Notes under the pieces: model-generated | Database searches by the model: none | Seen by the model: the letters and a program-made list of their open reading frames with translations, nothing else | What the model was told of the DNA's origin: nothing | Translations under genes and position numbers: made by a program | Shown here: in pieces, positions 19,208 through 26,945 of the stretch | How the letters are laid out: each line of letters starts with the position of its first letter | Position numbering within the stretch: position 1 is the stretch's first letter | Source of the DNA: Hyphomicrobiales bacterium | GTDB lineage: Bacteria > Pseudomonadota > Alphaproteobacteria > Rhodospirillales > JACKKN01 | NCBI GenBank assembly: GCA_024236415.1 | Contig: JACKKN010000005.1 | Coordinates: 1 to 64,000 of the forward strand | Length of the DNA: 64,000 nucleotides | Reading direction: 5' to 3'

Positions 19208-20509
19208 CTACATGCCGGCGCCGGTGGCGTACTTCGGCTTCTCGCAGTTGCCGCAGACCCAGGGATAGGTCCAGTCGGCGGTCAGCTTGGCGCTCTCCGG
19301 GATAAAGTCGGACCAGGCGTCGCCGACGACCACGCCGTCGGTCTTCCACACGGTCTCGAACTGGCCGTCGGCCTGGATCTCGCCGATCAGCACCGGCTTG
19401 GACAGGTGATGGTTGGTGTTCATCACCGCCACGCCGCCAGTCAGGTTCTTCACCTTCTGGCCGTACATGGCCTGGCGCACGGCGTCGACCGCGGTGGTGC
19501 CGGCCTGCTCGACGGCCTGGACCCACATCTTGAAGCCGATGTAGTGGGCTTCCATGGGGTCGTTGGTGACGCGCTTCTCGTTCTTGATGAAGGCGTGCCA
19601 CTTCTTGATGAAGGCGGCGTTCTCGGGGCTGTCGACGCTCATGAAGTAGTTCCAGGCGGCCAGGTGGCCGACCAGCGGCGCGGTGTCCAGACCGGCCAGC
19701 TCTTCCTCACCCACCGAGAAGGCGACCACCGGGATGTCCTCGGCCTTGATGCCCTGGTTGCCCAGTTCCTTGTAGAAGGGCACGTTGGCGTCGCCGTTGA
19801 TGGTCGAGACCACGGCCGTCTTCTTGCCGGCGGAGGCGAACTTCTTCACCGAGGCGACGATGCTCTGCCAGTCGGAATGGCCGAACGGGGTGTAGTTCTC
19901 CATGATGTCGGCATCGGCCACGCCCTTGGAATGCAGGTAGGCGCGCAGGATCTTGTTGGTGGTGCGCGGATAGACGTAGTCGGTCCCCAGCAGCACCCAG
20001 CGCTTGGCGGCGCCGCCGTCCTCGCTCATCAGGTAGTCGACGGCCGGGATCGCCTGCTGGTTCGGCGCGGCGCCGGTGTAGAACACGTTGCGCGACGACT
20101 CCTCGCCCTCGTACTGGACGGGGTAGAACAGCAGGCCGTTCAGCTCCTCGAACACCGGCAGCACGGACTTGCGCGACACCGAAGTCCAGCAGCCGAACAC
20201 CACCGACACCTTGTCCTTCTCGATCAGCTCGCGCGCCTTCTCGGCGAACAGGGGCCAGTTGGAGGCCGGATCGACGACCACGGCCTCGACCTTCTTGCCA
20301 AGCAGGCCGCCGTTCTTGTTCAGGTCATCGACCATCATCAGAACGGTGTCCTTCAGCGTCGTTTCGCTGATGGCCATGGTGCCCGACAGGGAGTGCAGCA
20401 CGCCGACCTTGATGGTGTCGGCGGCCTGGGCCAGGCCCGCCACCAGGCCGGTGGCCAGGGCCGCCCCGGCGAAGGCGCCGGCTCGGAAAAGATTCTTGAA
20501 CTTCATCAT
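19208..20509 (-). CDS. urtA: Urea ABC transporter substrate-binding protein UrtA
   Basis: A 433-residue periplasmic binding protein. Signal peptide residues 1 to about 29 (AGAALATGLVAGLAQA) precede a type-I fold with TIKVGVLHSLSGTMAISE and WVLLGTDYVYPRTTNK, all typical of UrtA. The C-terminus holds a CxxC (WVCGNCEKPKY). It captures urea for UrtBCDE. It is the first gene of the 12-gene urt-ure unit. The 5' untranslated region carries a sigma-54-like promoter and the ribosome-binding site GCGGAG. Confidence 0.94.
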   Translation of the reverse strand: MMKFKNLFRAGAFAGAALATGLVAGLAQAADTIKVGVLHSLSGTMAISETTLKDTVLMMVDDLNKNGGLLGKKVEAVVVDPASNWPLFAEKARELIEKDKVSVVFGCWTSVSRKSVLPVFEELNGLLFYPVQYEGEESSRNVFYTGAAPNQQAIPAVDYLMSEDGGAAKRWVLLGTDYVYPRTTNKILRAYLHSKGVADADIMENYTPFGHSDWQSIVASVKKFASAGKKTAVVSTINGDANVPFYKELGNQGIKAEDIPVVAFSVGEEELAGLDTAPLVGHLAAWNYFMSVDSPENAAFIKKWHAFIKNEKRVTNDPMEAHYIGFKMWVQAVEQAGTTAVDAVRQAMYGQKVKNLTGGVAVMNTNHHLSKPVLIGEIQADGQFETVWKTDGVVVGDAWSDFIPESAKLTADWTYPWVCGNCEKPKYATGAGM

Positions 20510-20515
20510 ATGGAA

Positions 20516-20542
20516 CTCCGCTGGGAAGTGGTTGTTGCACGC
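20516..20542 (-). repeat. Copy 1 of a 27-bp direct repeat, in the urtA leader
   Basis: The minus strand reads GCGTGCAACAACCACTTCCC followed by AGCGGAG. The last part serves as urtA ribosome-binding site. It matches the copy at 20821-20847 at 25 of 27 positions, in the same orientation. Confidence 0.75.
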
Positions 20543-20552
20543 CGCTATCGAT

Positions 20553-20568
20553 TACAAGAAACGTGCCA
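20553..20568 (-). promoter_or_regulatory. Sigma-54-like promoter for urtA
   Basis: On the minus strand the bases read TGGCACG-TTTC-TTGTA. This fits the -24/-12 consensus TGGCACG-N4-TTGCW with exact spacing and one mismatch (T for C in the -12 element). The expected transcript start is about 35 nt before the urtA ATG at 20509. Urea uptake genes are classic NtrC/sigma-54 targets in proteobacteria. The mismatch falls in the most conserved part of the -12 box, hence moderate confidence. Confidence 0.55.
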
Positions 20569-20677
20569 ACCGCCGACCCGGGCGCGGGCACCCTGCCAAT
20601 CTTGTTTTGAATCAAGTGGCTGGTTCGCGGGTGCGAAAACCACTCCGGGCCGGCCTCCGCGGCGGCCGCCGGGGAAG

Positions 20678-20696
20678 ATGACTATTAAATAATCAT
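20678..20696. promoter_or_regulatory. AT-rich dyad, possible operator upstream of urtA
   Basis: The sequence ATGACTATT-A-AATAATCAT is an inverted repeat with 8 of 9 matching positions. It sits about 110-125 bp upstream of the -24 element, a position suitable for an activator. A second dyad, TTAAG-T-CTTAA, follows at 20698-20708. No specific regulator can be assigned. Confidence 0.35.
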
Positions 20697-20820
20697 TAAG
20701 TCTTAAATGATAAAAATTTGTGCATATCGCCGGCCCGCCGCCGGGCACTCGATCACCGGCCACCTTCCCGGCCCACCGGTCTTGGCGCTATAATTGACGA
20801 CGGCAAAGGCACCGTCGTGT

Positions 20821-20847
20821 CTTCGCTGGGAAGTTGTTGTTGCACGC
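20821..20847 (-). repeat. Copy 2 of the 27-bp direct repeat
   Basis: 25 of 27 bases equal the urtA leader copy, 305 bp away. No start codon follows it, so it is not the leader of another gene. Flanks of the two copies do not match, so the duplicated unit is only this short piece. Confidence 0.7.
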
Positions 20848-20858
20848 TTCAGCTTCCT

Positions 20859-20884
20859 CCCCCGCCGCCCCAGGGCGGCGGGGG
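20859..20884 (-). terminator. 12-bp GC hairpin downstream of the AbrB-type gene
   Basis: CCCCCGCCGCCC and GGGCGGCGGGGG pair perfectly around a 2-nt loop, 41 bp beyond the stop codon of the upstream minus-strand gene. No T-run follows. It may end transcription of that gene before the urtA promoter region. Confidence 0.5.
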
Positions 20885-20925
20885 AACCATCCCCTCCCCT
20901 CTGGCGCCGCAAGGTGGCCGGGGAA

Positions 20926-22029
20926 TCAATCCCCCGGCGCCCGCGCGCCCGCGCCGCGCCGGCCCAGCGTCCGGAACACCACCTGGGCCCCCAGGATCAC
21001 CAGCACCATGCGCAGCAGGTGGTGCAGGGCCACGTAGGCCACGTCGGTGCCCAGGGCCACGGCGATCAGGTTCATCTCGCCCTGGCCGCCGGGGGCGAAG
21101 GCCAGCAGCACCGGCGCCACCGTGTAGCCGGTCAGCCGGGTCACCAGGGCGGTGAAGCCGGCGGCCAGGGCCAGGGCGGCGAGGACGAAGCCCAGGGACA
21201 GCCACACCGCGCGCCCGATCAGGCGCAGGGAGGCGCCGGTGTACAGGCTGCCGATCTGCACCCCGATGATCCACTGGGCGGCGTTGATCGCCACCACCGG
21301 CGGCCGCGCCGTGGTCCAGCCCAGCAGGTGCACGACGGCGCAGACCACCATGGGGCCGACGATGGTGGCGCCGCTGATGCCCAGCCGCGCCGCGCCCCAC
21401 CAGCCGACGGCGCCGCAAGCGAACAGGACCGCCGCGTCGGTCAGGGTCAGGTCGGCGAACGAGGCCGGCAGGTGGCCGCTGCCGCCGGTGGGCAGGCGGC
21501 TCAGGTCGACGCCGCTGAGCCCCTGGATCAGGAACGGCAGCAGGAACACCAGCACCACCACCCGGGTGGCGTGGACCAGGGCCAGCACCCGGGCGTCGCC
21601 GCCGTGGCCCTCGCCCATGGCGATCATGTCGTTCAGCCCCCCGGGCATGGCCGAGAAGAAGGCCGTGGCCCGGTCGAAGCGGGCGACGCGGCGGAAGTAC
21701 CAGAAGCCGAAGCCGCCGATCAGGGCCACGTGCGGCACGACGAAGGCCAGGCTGCCCGACAGGGCCGCGGCCTGGGCCGCCAGGGCCGGGGTGAAGGCGC
21801 CGCCCACGGCCAGGCCCAGCACCGCCCGCATGACCGGCAGGGCCGGCCCGGTGCGACCCAGGGGCACCCGCGCCAGGGCCGCCACCAGGCAGAAGGTGAG
21901 CGAGCCCAGCATCCACGGCAGCGGCAGGTCGGCCCAATGGAACAGGTACCCGCCGGCGGCGCCCAGGGCCAGGGCGACCAGGGACCAGGTCCAGTGCGGG
22001 CGGCGGCGCGGCGGCGGCGTGGCGTTCAT
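20926..22029 (-). CDS. AbrB family membrane protein (putative regulator/transporter)
   Basis: A 367-residue integral membrane protein with two related halves of about five helices each, as in the AbrB-duplication family (COG3180), sometimes called ammonia monooxygenase-associated. Each half has the typical GG/PGG helix pattern (AFFSAMPGGLNDMIAMGEG and LLAFAPGGQGEMNLIAVAL). Function is not established for this family. The start MNATPPPRRR was chosen because GAGAAAGG precedes it; an upstream ATG has no such site. It is divergent from the FAD oxidase gene. Confidence 0.8.
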   Translation of the reverse strand: MNATPPPRRRPHWTWSLVALALGAAGGYLFHWADLPLPWMLGSLTFCLVAALARVPLGRTGPALPVMRAVLGLAVGGAFTPALAAQAAALSGSLAFVVPHVALIGGFGFWYFRRVARFDRATAFFSAMPGGLNDMIAMGEGHGGDARVLALVHATRVVVLVFLLPFLIQGLSGVDLSRLPTGGSGHLPASFADLTLTDAAVLFACGAVGWWGAARLGISGATIVGPMVVCAVVHLLGWTTARPPVVAINAAQWIIGVQIGSLYTGASLRLIGRAVWLSLGFVLAALALAAGFTALVTRLTGYTVAPVLLAFAPGGQGEMNLIAVALGTDVAYVALHHLLRMVLVILGAQVVFRTLGRRGAGARAPGD

Positions 22030-22124
22030 GGGCCTTTCTCGGTACCCGACGGCGCGCGGCCGGTCCACCGAAATCGCACCGGCGGCGGCTCGACGGGCGC
22101 GGCCGGTTCTGCCATCTTGCGACC

Positions 22125-23366
22125 ATGGACGGACACGTGGTCATCGTCGGCGCCGGCATCGTCGGGCTGAACGCCGCCTTCTTCCTGCGCCGCGACGGGT
22201 GGCAGGTGACGGTGGTCGCCCGCGACCCGGTCAGCGACACCACGTCCTGCGGCAACGCCGGCGCCATCGCCGCCTGCGAGGTGATCCCCAACGCCGGCGC
22301 CCACACCTGGAGGAAGGTCCCCGGCTGGCTGCTCGACCCCCTGGGCCCCCTGGCCATCCGCTGGGCCTACCTGCCGCGCCTGCTGCCCTGGCTGCGCCGC
22401 CACCTGGCCGCCGGCTCCAGGTCCGCCGTGGCCGCCACCGTGGCCGCCCTGGCCGGCCTGCACCGCACCGCCTTCGACGACCACGGGACCATGGTGGCCG
22501 AGGCCGGGCTCGGCCACCTGCTGCGCCGCGACGGCGCCCTGTTCGTCTACCGCTCGGCCGCCGCCTTCGCCGCCGAGACCGCGGACTGGGACCTGCGCCG
22601 GCGGCACGGGTACGACCACCAGCCGCTTGACCGGGACGGCCTGCTGGCCCGCGAGCCGGCCCTGGGGCCCGAGGCCCGCGCCGGCTGCTGGGTCCCCGAC
22701 TGGGCCCACTACCTGGACCCCCGGGCGCTGAGCGTCGGCCTGACCAGCCACCTGCGCGAGCGCGGTGTGCGTTTCGTGCGCGGCCAGGTCACCGACGTCG
22801 AGACCGCCGCCGGCTCCGTGGCGACGGTGCGCGCCGGCGAGAAGCGGATCGCCGCCGACCGGGTGGTGGTGGCGGCCGGCGCCTGGTCGGCGCGCCTGTC
22901 GAAGGCCCTGGGCGAACCCTTCCCGCTGGAAAGCGAGCGCGGCTACAACACCACCCTGCCCGATCCGGGGATCGAGGTGTCGAACTTCATCACCTTCGCC
23001 GAGGACCACTTCGTGCTGACCCCCATGGCCATGGGCCTGCGCATCGGCGGCGCGGTGGAGTTCGCCGGCCTGGAGGCGCCGCCCAAATACGCCCGCGCCC
23101 GCGCCCTGGCCGACCTGGCGCGGCGCTACCTGCCCGGCCTGAACGTCGAGGGCGGCAAGGACTGGATGGGCAACCGGCCGCAGACCCCGGATTCCATTCC
23201 GGTTATCGGCCCCTCGGCCCGCCACCGCGGCCTCTTTTACGCCTTCGGCCACGGCCACCTGGGCCTCACCGGATCGGCCCCCACCGGGCGCGTGCTGGCC
23301 GACCTGCTGGCCGGGCGGGACCCGGATCTCGACCTGACCCCGTTCCGCATCGACCGGTACCGCTGA
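22125..23366 (+). CDS. FAD-dependent D-amino-acid oxidase/dehydrogenase-like protein
   Basis: A 413-residue DAO-fold flavoprotein with the N-terminal FAD motif VIVGAGIVGLNAAFFLRRDG and the DadA-like C-terminal motif GNRPQTPDSIPVIGPS…FAFGHGHLGLTG. Such enzymes oxidise D-amino acids, cyclic imino acids or secondary amines. It is 3 bp ahead of a proline-racemase-type gene. That pairing is typical of the trans-4-hydroxyproline route (epimerase plus D-hydroxyproline dehydrogenase). A related protein is encoded at 55952-57202. The exact substrate is inferred. Confidence 0.82.
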   Translation: MDGHVVIVGAGIVGLNAAFFLRRDGWQVTVVARDPVSDTTSCGNAGAIAACEVIPNAGAHTWRKVPGWLLDPLGPLAIRWAYLPRLLPWLRRHLAAGSRSAVAATVAALAGLHRTAFDDHGTMVAEAGLGHLLRRDGALFVYRSAAAFAAETADWDLRRRHGYDHQPLDRDGLLAREPALGPEARAGCWVPDWAHYLDPRALSVGLTSHLRERGVRFVRGQVTDVETAAGSVATVRAGEKRIAADRVVVAAGAWSARLSKALGEPFPLESERGYNTTLPDPGIEVSNFITFAEDHFVLTPMAMGLRIGGAVEFAGLEAPPKYARARALADLARRYLPGLNVEGGKDWMGNRPQTPDSIPVIGPSARHRGLFYAFGHGHLGLTGSAPTGRVLADLLAGRDPDLDLTPFRIDRYR

Positions 23367-23369
23367 ACC

Positions 23370-24371
23370 ATGGCGCGCACCACCTTCACCTGCGTCGACG
23401 CCCACACCTGCGGCAATCCGGTCCGCGTGGTGGTGGACGGCGCGCCGGAACTGGTGGGCGCCGACATGGCGGAACGGCGGCGGCGCTTCGTGGCCGACTT
23501 CGACTGGATCCGCACCGCCCTCATGTACGAGCCGCGCGGCCACGAGGTCATGTCCGGCGCCATCCCCTGCCCGCCCACCCGCGCCGACTGCGACCTGGCG
23601 GTGCTGTTCATCGAGGTCAGCGGCTGCCTGCCCATGTGCGGCCACGGCACCATCGGCACCGTCACCGTGGCCATCGAGCGCGGCCTGGTCACGCCGCGCA
23701 CCCCGGGCCTGCTGCGCCTGGACACCCCGGCGGGGGTGGTCGAGGCACGCTACACCCTGGACGGCGATTGCGTGGACAGCGTGCGCCTGACCAACGTGCC
23801 CAGCTTCCTGGCGGCCACCGACCTGGCCGTGCAGGTGCCGGGTCTGGGCACCCTGCGGGTCGACGTCGCCTACGGCGGCAACTTCTACGCCATCGTCGAG
23901 GCGCAGCAGACCTTCCGCGACCTCGAAGACCTGACCCCCGGCGACATCCAGCGCCTGAGCCCGCTGCTGCGCCGGGCCGTCAACGAAACCCGCGACTTCG
24001 TCCACCCGGAGCAGCCGTCCATCCGCGGGGTCAGCCACGTGATGTGGACGGGCGCCGCCCGCGACCCCCGGGCCCGGGCCCGCAACGCCGTGTTCTATGG
24101 CGACCGGGCCATCGACCGCTCCCCCTGCGGCACCGGCACCTCGGCGCGCATGGCGCAGCTCGCCGCCCGCGGCGACCTGGCCGTGGGCGACGCCTTCGTC
24201 CACGAGAGCATCATCGGCAGCCTGTTCACGGGCCGGGTCGAGGCCGCGGCCAAGGTGGGAGAGACCGACGCCATCGTCCCCTCCATCGAGGGCTGGGCCC
24301 GCATCACCGGCGACAACCGCATCCACGTCGACGACCGCGACCCCTTCGCCCACGGGTTCCTGGTGACGTAG
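23370..24371 (+). CDS. Proline racemase / 4-hydroxyproline 2-epimerase family
   Basis: A 333-residue member with both catalytic cysteines: Cys90 in LPMCGHGTIG and Cys253 in DRSPCGTGTSARM. The presence of the second Cys argues for racemase or epimerase activity rather than trans-3-hydroxyproline dehydratase, which has Thr there. With the neighbouring FAD enzyme it could convert trans-4-hydroxy-L-proline to the cis-D form and oxidise it. It ends 3 bp before the convergent aconitase X small-subunit gene. Confidence 0.87.
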   Translation: MARTTFTCVDAHTCGNPVRVVVDGAPELVGADMAERRRRFVADFDWIRTALMYEPRGHEVMSGAIPCPPTRADCDLAVLFIEVSGCLPMCGHGTIGTVTVAIERGLVTPRTPGLLRLDTPAGVVEARYTLDGDCVDSVRLTNVPSFLAATDLAVQVPGLGTLRVDVAYGGNFYAIVEAQQTFRDLEDLTPGDIQRLSPLLRRAVNETRDFVHPEQPSIRGVSHVMWTGAARDPRARARNAVFYGDRAIDRSPCGTGTSARMAQLAARGDLAVGDAFVHESIIGSLFTGRVEAAAKVGETDAIVPSIEGWARITGDNRIHVDDRDPFAHGFLVT

Positions 24372-24374
24372 GTT

Positions 24375-24782
24375 CTAGTCGACCGTGAGTACCCCGTCCT
24401 CGGCGATGGTGGCCGTTCCCTCCTGGGGCAGGGCATCGAGGGGGCACTGCACCACCGGGATCGTGGCGTAGCCCATTTCCCGCGCCACCACGGCGCCCAG
24501 GGCGAGGATGGCGTCGGGCGCCGCCAGCACCAGGGCGGCGGGGCCCAGGCCCCGGTACAGCAGTTCCAGCAGCACGGCGCTGGCCGAACTGGAGCCCACG
24601 GTGCCGGGCAGGGCCAGGACCGTGCCGGCCACGGAATGGCCCAGGTCCGGGTGGCCGGGCAGGACGATGCGCCCCGTTTCCGGCGCCACCCCGCCCCAGA
24701 AGCTGATGGGCGCGCCCAGGACCTTGAGCGGCCCCGTGGCCCGGCCCGCCAGCAGCACCCGGGCAGCCACCCTCACCGCCAT
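24375..24782 (-). CDS. Aconitase X small (swivel) subunit, DUF126
   Basis: A 135-residue swivel-domain protein (motifs GGVAPETGRIVLPGHPDLG and GTVGSSSASAVLLELL). It is the small subunit of two-chain aconitase X enzymes, which bacteria use for example to dehydrate cis-3-hydroxy-L-proline. It starts inside the large-subunit gene (10-bp overlap), so the two are translationally coupled. Confidence 0.85.
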   Translation of the reverse strand: MAVRVAARVLLAGRATGPLKVLGAPISFWGGVAPETGRIVLPGHPDLGHSVAGTVLALPGTVGSSSASAVLLELLYRGLGPAALVLAAPDAILALGAVVAREMGYATIPVVQCPLDALPQEGTATIAEDGVLTVD

Positions 24783-26023
24783 TGGGATTCGTCCCGCGCC
24801 AGGCGGCCGGCCACGGCCGATTCCACGCAGTCGGACAGGGTGCCGAACAGGGTCCCCTTGCCCGTGTTGCCCTGGCCGTAGTGGGCGAACTTGGCCGAGT
24901 TGGTCATCATGGCCCCGCCACCGCCCTTGAGGATCGGGGTCACCACCACGCAGGTGTCGACCACGAAGGTCACACCCAGGGCCTCCAGGTCGGCGCGCAG
25001 GCCGTCGCGGTCCAGCTCGTCCACCGCATGCCGCCCGGTGCACAGGTAGACCGGCAGGGCCGGCCGCCGGCCCGCCAGCAGGCCGGCGAAGGTGCGGGTC
25101 TCGGCGGCCGAGAAGTGGGGGCTGCCGAGGGCGATGCAGTCGAGTTCGCCGGCGGAGGCGGTGGACAGCCGGTCCCGCGCCGCGCGCACCATCTCGGCGG
25201 TCAGGGTGATCGTCTCGCGCGGCGCGGCGCCGCCCCCAGCGGCGGCCACGGTCGGCGCCTCGGGGGTCACCCCGGCGACATGGAACAGGCCCACCGCGCC
25301 GGTGGCGGCGGCACCGGCGCCCAGGGCCTTGAGGGCGTCCTCGCCGACATCGGCGGGCAGGCCGTCGATGACCGCCACGGCGCCGCCCACGGCCGCGCCC
25401 AGCCAGGCGCCCAGGACCGGATAGAAGGCGTCCAGGCGCAGCAGGGCCGGGGACAGCCCGGTCACGTCCACCCGCACCGTGGCGCGCCGGTTGGCGTCCA
25501 GGTGCAGGCCGTGCGCCGGCGCGCGGCCGGTGAGGGCGCAGGAGATGTCCAGGAAGTCGCCGTACCGCTCGGTGCGCGCACCCAGGACCGAATTGGCGAA
25601 GGCGACTGCGTTGCTCTCGCCCCAGGCCACGTGCTGGCCCAGGGCCGGGCGGTGGCCGGCCTGGTACGGCGCGCAGGTCCAGGTGGGGGTGCAGCCCAGG
25701 GCCACGTGGGCGTCCATCAGCCGCCGCGCCATGGCCCGGCGGTGTTCCTCGCCGCCCACCAGGTCGGGGTGCAGCAGGTCGAGCGCGCCCACGTTCAGGG
25801 TCGCCGGCACCGCCACCCGGCCGCCGCCCGCCACCAGCCGTTCCAGGAAGTGGACGCCGCTGTCGCCGTGGTAGAGGCAGCCGTCGATGTGGGCCGAGGC
25901 GACGGACAGCAGGCGCGCCGCCCCCAACATGCGCCCGGCCTCGACGACGATGCCCATGGCCAGGGCCAGGGCCGGCCGCGCGGAGTCGTTCAGGACCTGC
26001 CGTTCGGCGGCCGTCAGCTCCAC
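24773..26023 (-). CDS. Aconitase X catalytic subunit, DUF521
   Basis: A 416-residue protein of the aconitase X large-subunit family. Visible landmarks are HIDGCLYHGDSGVHFLE near the N-terminus, TWTCAPYQAGHRP, ESNAVAFANSVLGARTERYGD, and the C-terminal cysteine region VDTCVVV. Characterised bacterial members dehydrate cis-3-hydroxy-L-proline to pyrroline-2-carboxylate; archaeal ones act on phosphomevalonate. It follows the HpaI-type aldolase by 12 bp. The aldolase neighbour is not part of the known hydroxyproline route, so another 3-hydroxy acid substrate is possible. Confidence 0.85.
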   Translation of the reverse strand: MELTAAERQVLNDSARPALALAMGIVVEAGRMLGAARLLSVASAHIDGCLYHGDSGVHFLERLVAGGGRVAVPATLNVGALDLLHPDLVGGEEHRRAMARRLMDAHVALGCTPTWTCAPYQAGHRPALGQHVAWGESNAVAFANSVLGARTERYGDFLDISCALTGRAPAHGLHLDANRRATVRVDVTGLSPALLRLDAFYPVLGAWLGAAVGGAVAVIDGLPADVGEDALKALGAGAAATGAVGLFHVAGVTPEAPTVAAAGGGAAPRETITLTAEMVRAARDRLSTASAGELDCIALGSPHFSAAETRTFAGLLAGRRPALPVYLCTGRHAVDELDRDGLRADLEALGVTFVVDTCVVVTPILKGGGGAMMTNSAKFAHYGQGNTGKGTLFGTLSDCVESAVAGRLARDESQWR

Positions 26024-26035
26024 GGCCGGCGCGGC

Positions 26036-26806
26036 CTAGCCGCCGCGGCCGAAGCGGCGGGCCAGGGCGTCGGCGTGCTTGACCAGCAGGCCCATGTCGG
26101 CGCCCACGGCGACGAAGGTGAAGCCGGCCTCGAGGAACGCTTTGGCGTCCTCCTCGACCCCGGTCAGGATGCCCGCCGGCTTGCCCGCGGTCTTGCACCG
26201 CTCCAGGATCACCGAAATGGCGTCCTGGACATCGGGGTGGCGGTTGTTGCCCAGGTGGCCCATGTCGGCGGCCAGGTCCGACGGGCCGATGAAGATGCCG
26301 TCCACCCCGTCGACGGCGGCGATGGCCTCGACCTCGGCGGCGGCGGCCAGGGTTTCCACCTGCACCAGCAGGCAGATCTGCTCGTTGGCCCGCTGCAGGT
26401 AGTCGGCGACGCGGCCGAAGTGGTTGGCGCGGTGGTTGATGGCCACGCCGCGCAGGCCCTTGGGCGGATAGCGCACGGCGCGGACCGCCCGCGCCGCCTC
26501 GTCGGCGTCCTGGACCCAGGGGATCAGGAACGACTGGGCGCCGATGTCCAGGAACCGCTTCAGCAGCACGGCGTCGTTCCACGCCGGTCGCACGATGGGC
26601 GTGGCCGTGCCCGGCGCCAGGCCCTGGAGCTGGTTGAACACGTCGCCCAGCTCGCTGGGCGAATGCTCGGTGTCCACCAGGATCCAGTCGAAGCCGCAAT
26701 AGCCCAGGGCCTCGGCCACGGCGCCGGTGCCGATGGAGCTCCAGAGCCCGATCTGCTGCTCGCCCCGGGCCAGGGCGGCCTTGAAGCGGTTGACCGGCAT
26801 GTCCAT
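26036..26806 (-). CDS. HpcH/HpaI family class II aldolase
   Basis: A 256-residue TIM-barrel aldolase of usual length. The catalytic and metal motifs are present: DTEHSPSELGD, PIVRPAWND, VQVETLAAAAEVEAI and GPSDLAADMGH. Members cleave 4-hydroxy-2-oxo acids to pyruvate plus an aldehyde. It is placed between a GST and aconitase X, not in the homoprotocatechuate cluster 14 kb away, though it could serve that pathway's missing final aldolase step. Direct substrate evidence is lacking. Confidence 0.88.
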   Translation of the reverse strand: MDMPVNRFKAALARGEQQIGLWSSIGTGAVAEALGYCGFDWILVDTEHSPSELGDVFNQLQGLAPGTATPIVRPAWNDAVLLKRFLDIGAQSFLIPWVQDADEAARAVRAVRYPPKGLRGVAINHRANHFGRVADYLQRANEQICLLVQVETLAAAAEVEAIAAVDGVDGIFIGPSDLAADMGHLGNNRHPDVQDAISVILERCKTAGKPAGILTGVEEDAKAFLEAGFTFVAVGADMGLLVKHADALARRFGRGG

Positions 26807-26840
26807 GCGTGTCGTCTCCTTGGTTGGTGGGCCTTGCGCC

Positions 26841-26945
26841 CGTCATCCGGTCCTTCGCGACGGGGCTTCGCCCCTCCTCAGGACGAGGAGGCATTCATCC
26901 CCTCACCCTGAGGTGCGCGCGCAGCGCGCCGCGAAGGGCTCAGGG
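26841..26945. repeat. REP-like palindromic intergenic repeat
   Basis: Two linked palindromic units lie between the aldolase and GST genes. The first (about 26841-26890) has GACGGGGCTTCGCCCCTC and CCTCCTCAGGACGAGGAGG. The second has arms CCCTGAG (26906-26912) and CTCAGGG (26939-26945) around a GCGCGC-rich core. The right end includes the GST stop codon. Composition and form match dispersed alphaproteobacterial intergenic repeats of the CCTCAGG…CGCGAAG type. Confidence 0.65.

Larger units (their letters stand above)
20510..20925. other. 416-bp regulatory intergenic region upstream of urtA
   Basis: No credible gene lies here. It holds a sigma-54-like promoter (20553-20568), two copies of a 27-bp sequence (20516-20542 and 20821-20847), an AT-rich block (about 20677-20730) rich in dyads in an otherwise GC-rich region, a 7-bp stem-loop (20797-20818) and a 12-bp GC hairpin (20859-20884) behind the upstream AbrB-type gene. 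Confidence 0.6.

Noticed and set aside
14820..19268. A 1482-codon open frame on the plus strand, antisense to urtB-urtE and ureD
   Set aside because: It is a by-product of high GC content: low-complexity translation rich in His, Gln, Gly and Ala, no ribosome-binding site, and fully covered by well-identified genes on the other strand.
22125..26023. Naming the racemase, FAD and aconitase X genes as a proven hydroxyproline operon
   Set aside because: The two halves are on opposite strands, and the transporter/aldolase/GST neighbours do not fit; substrates cannot be read from sequence.
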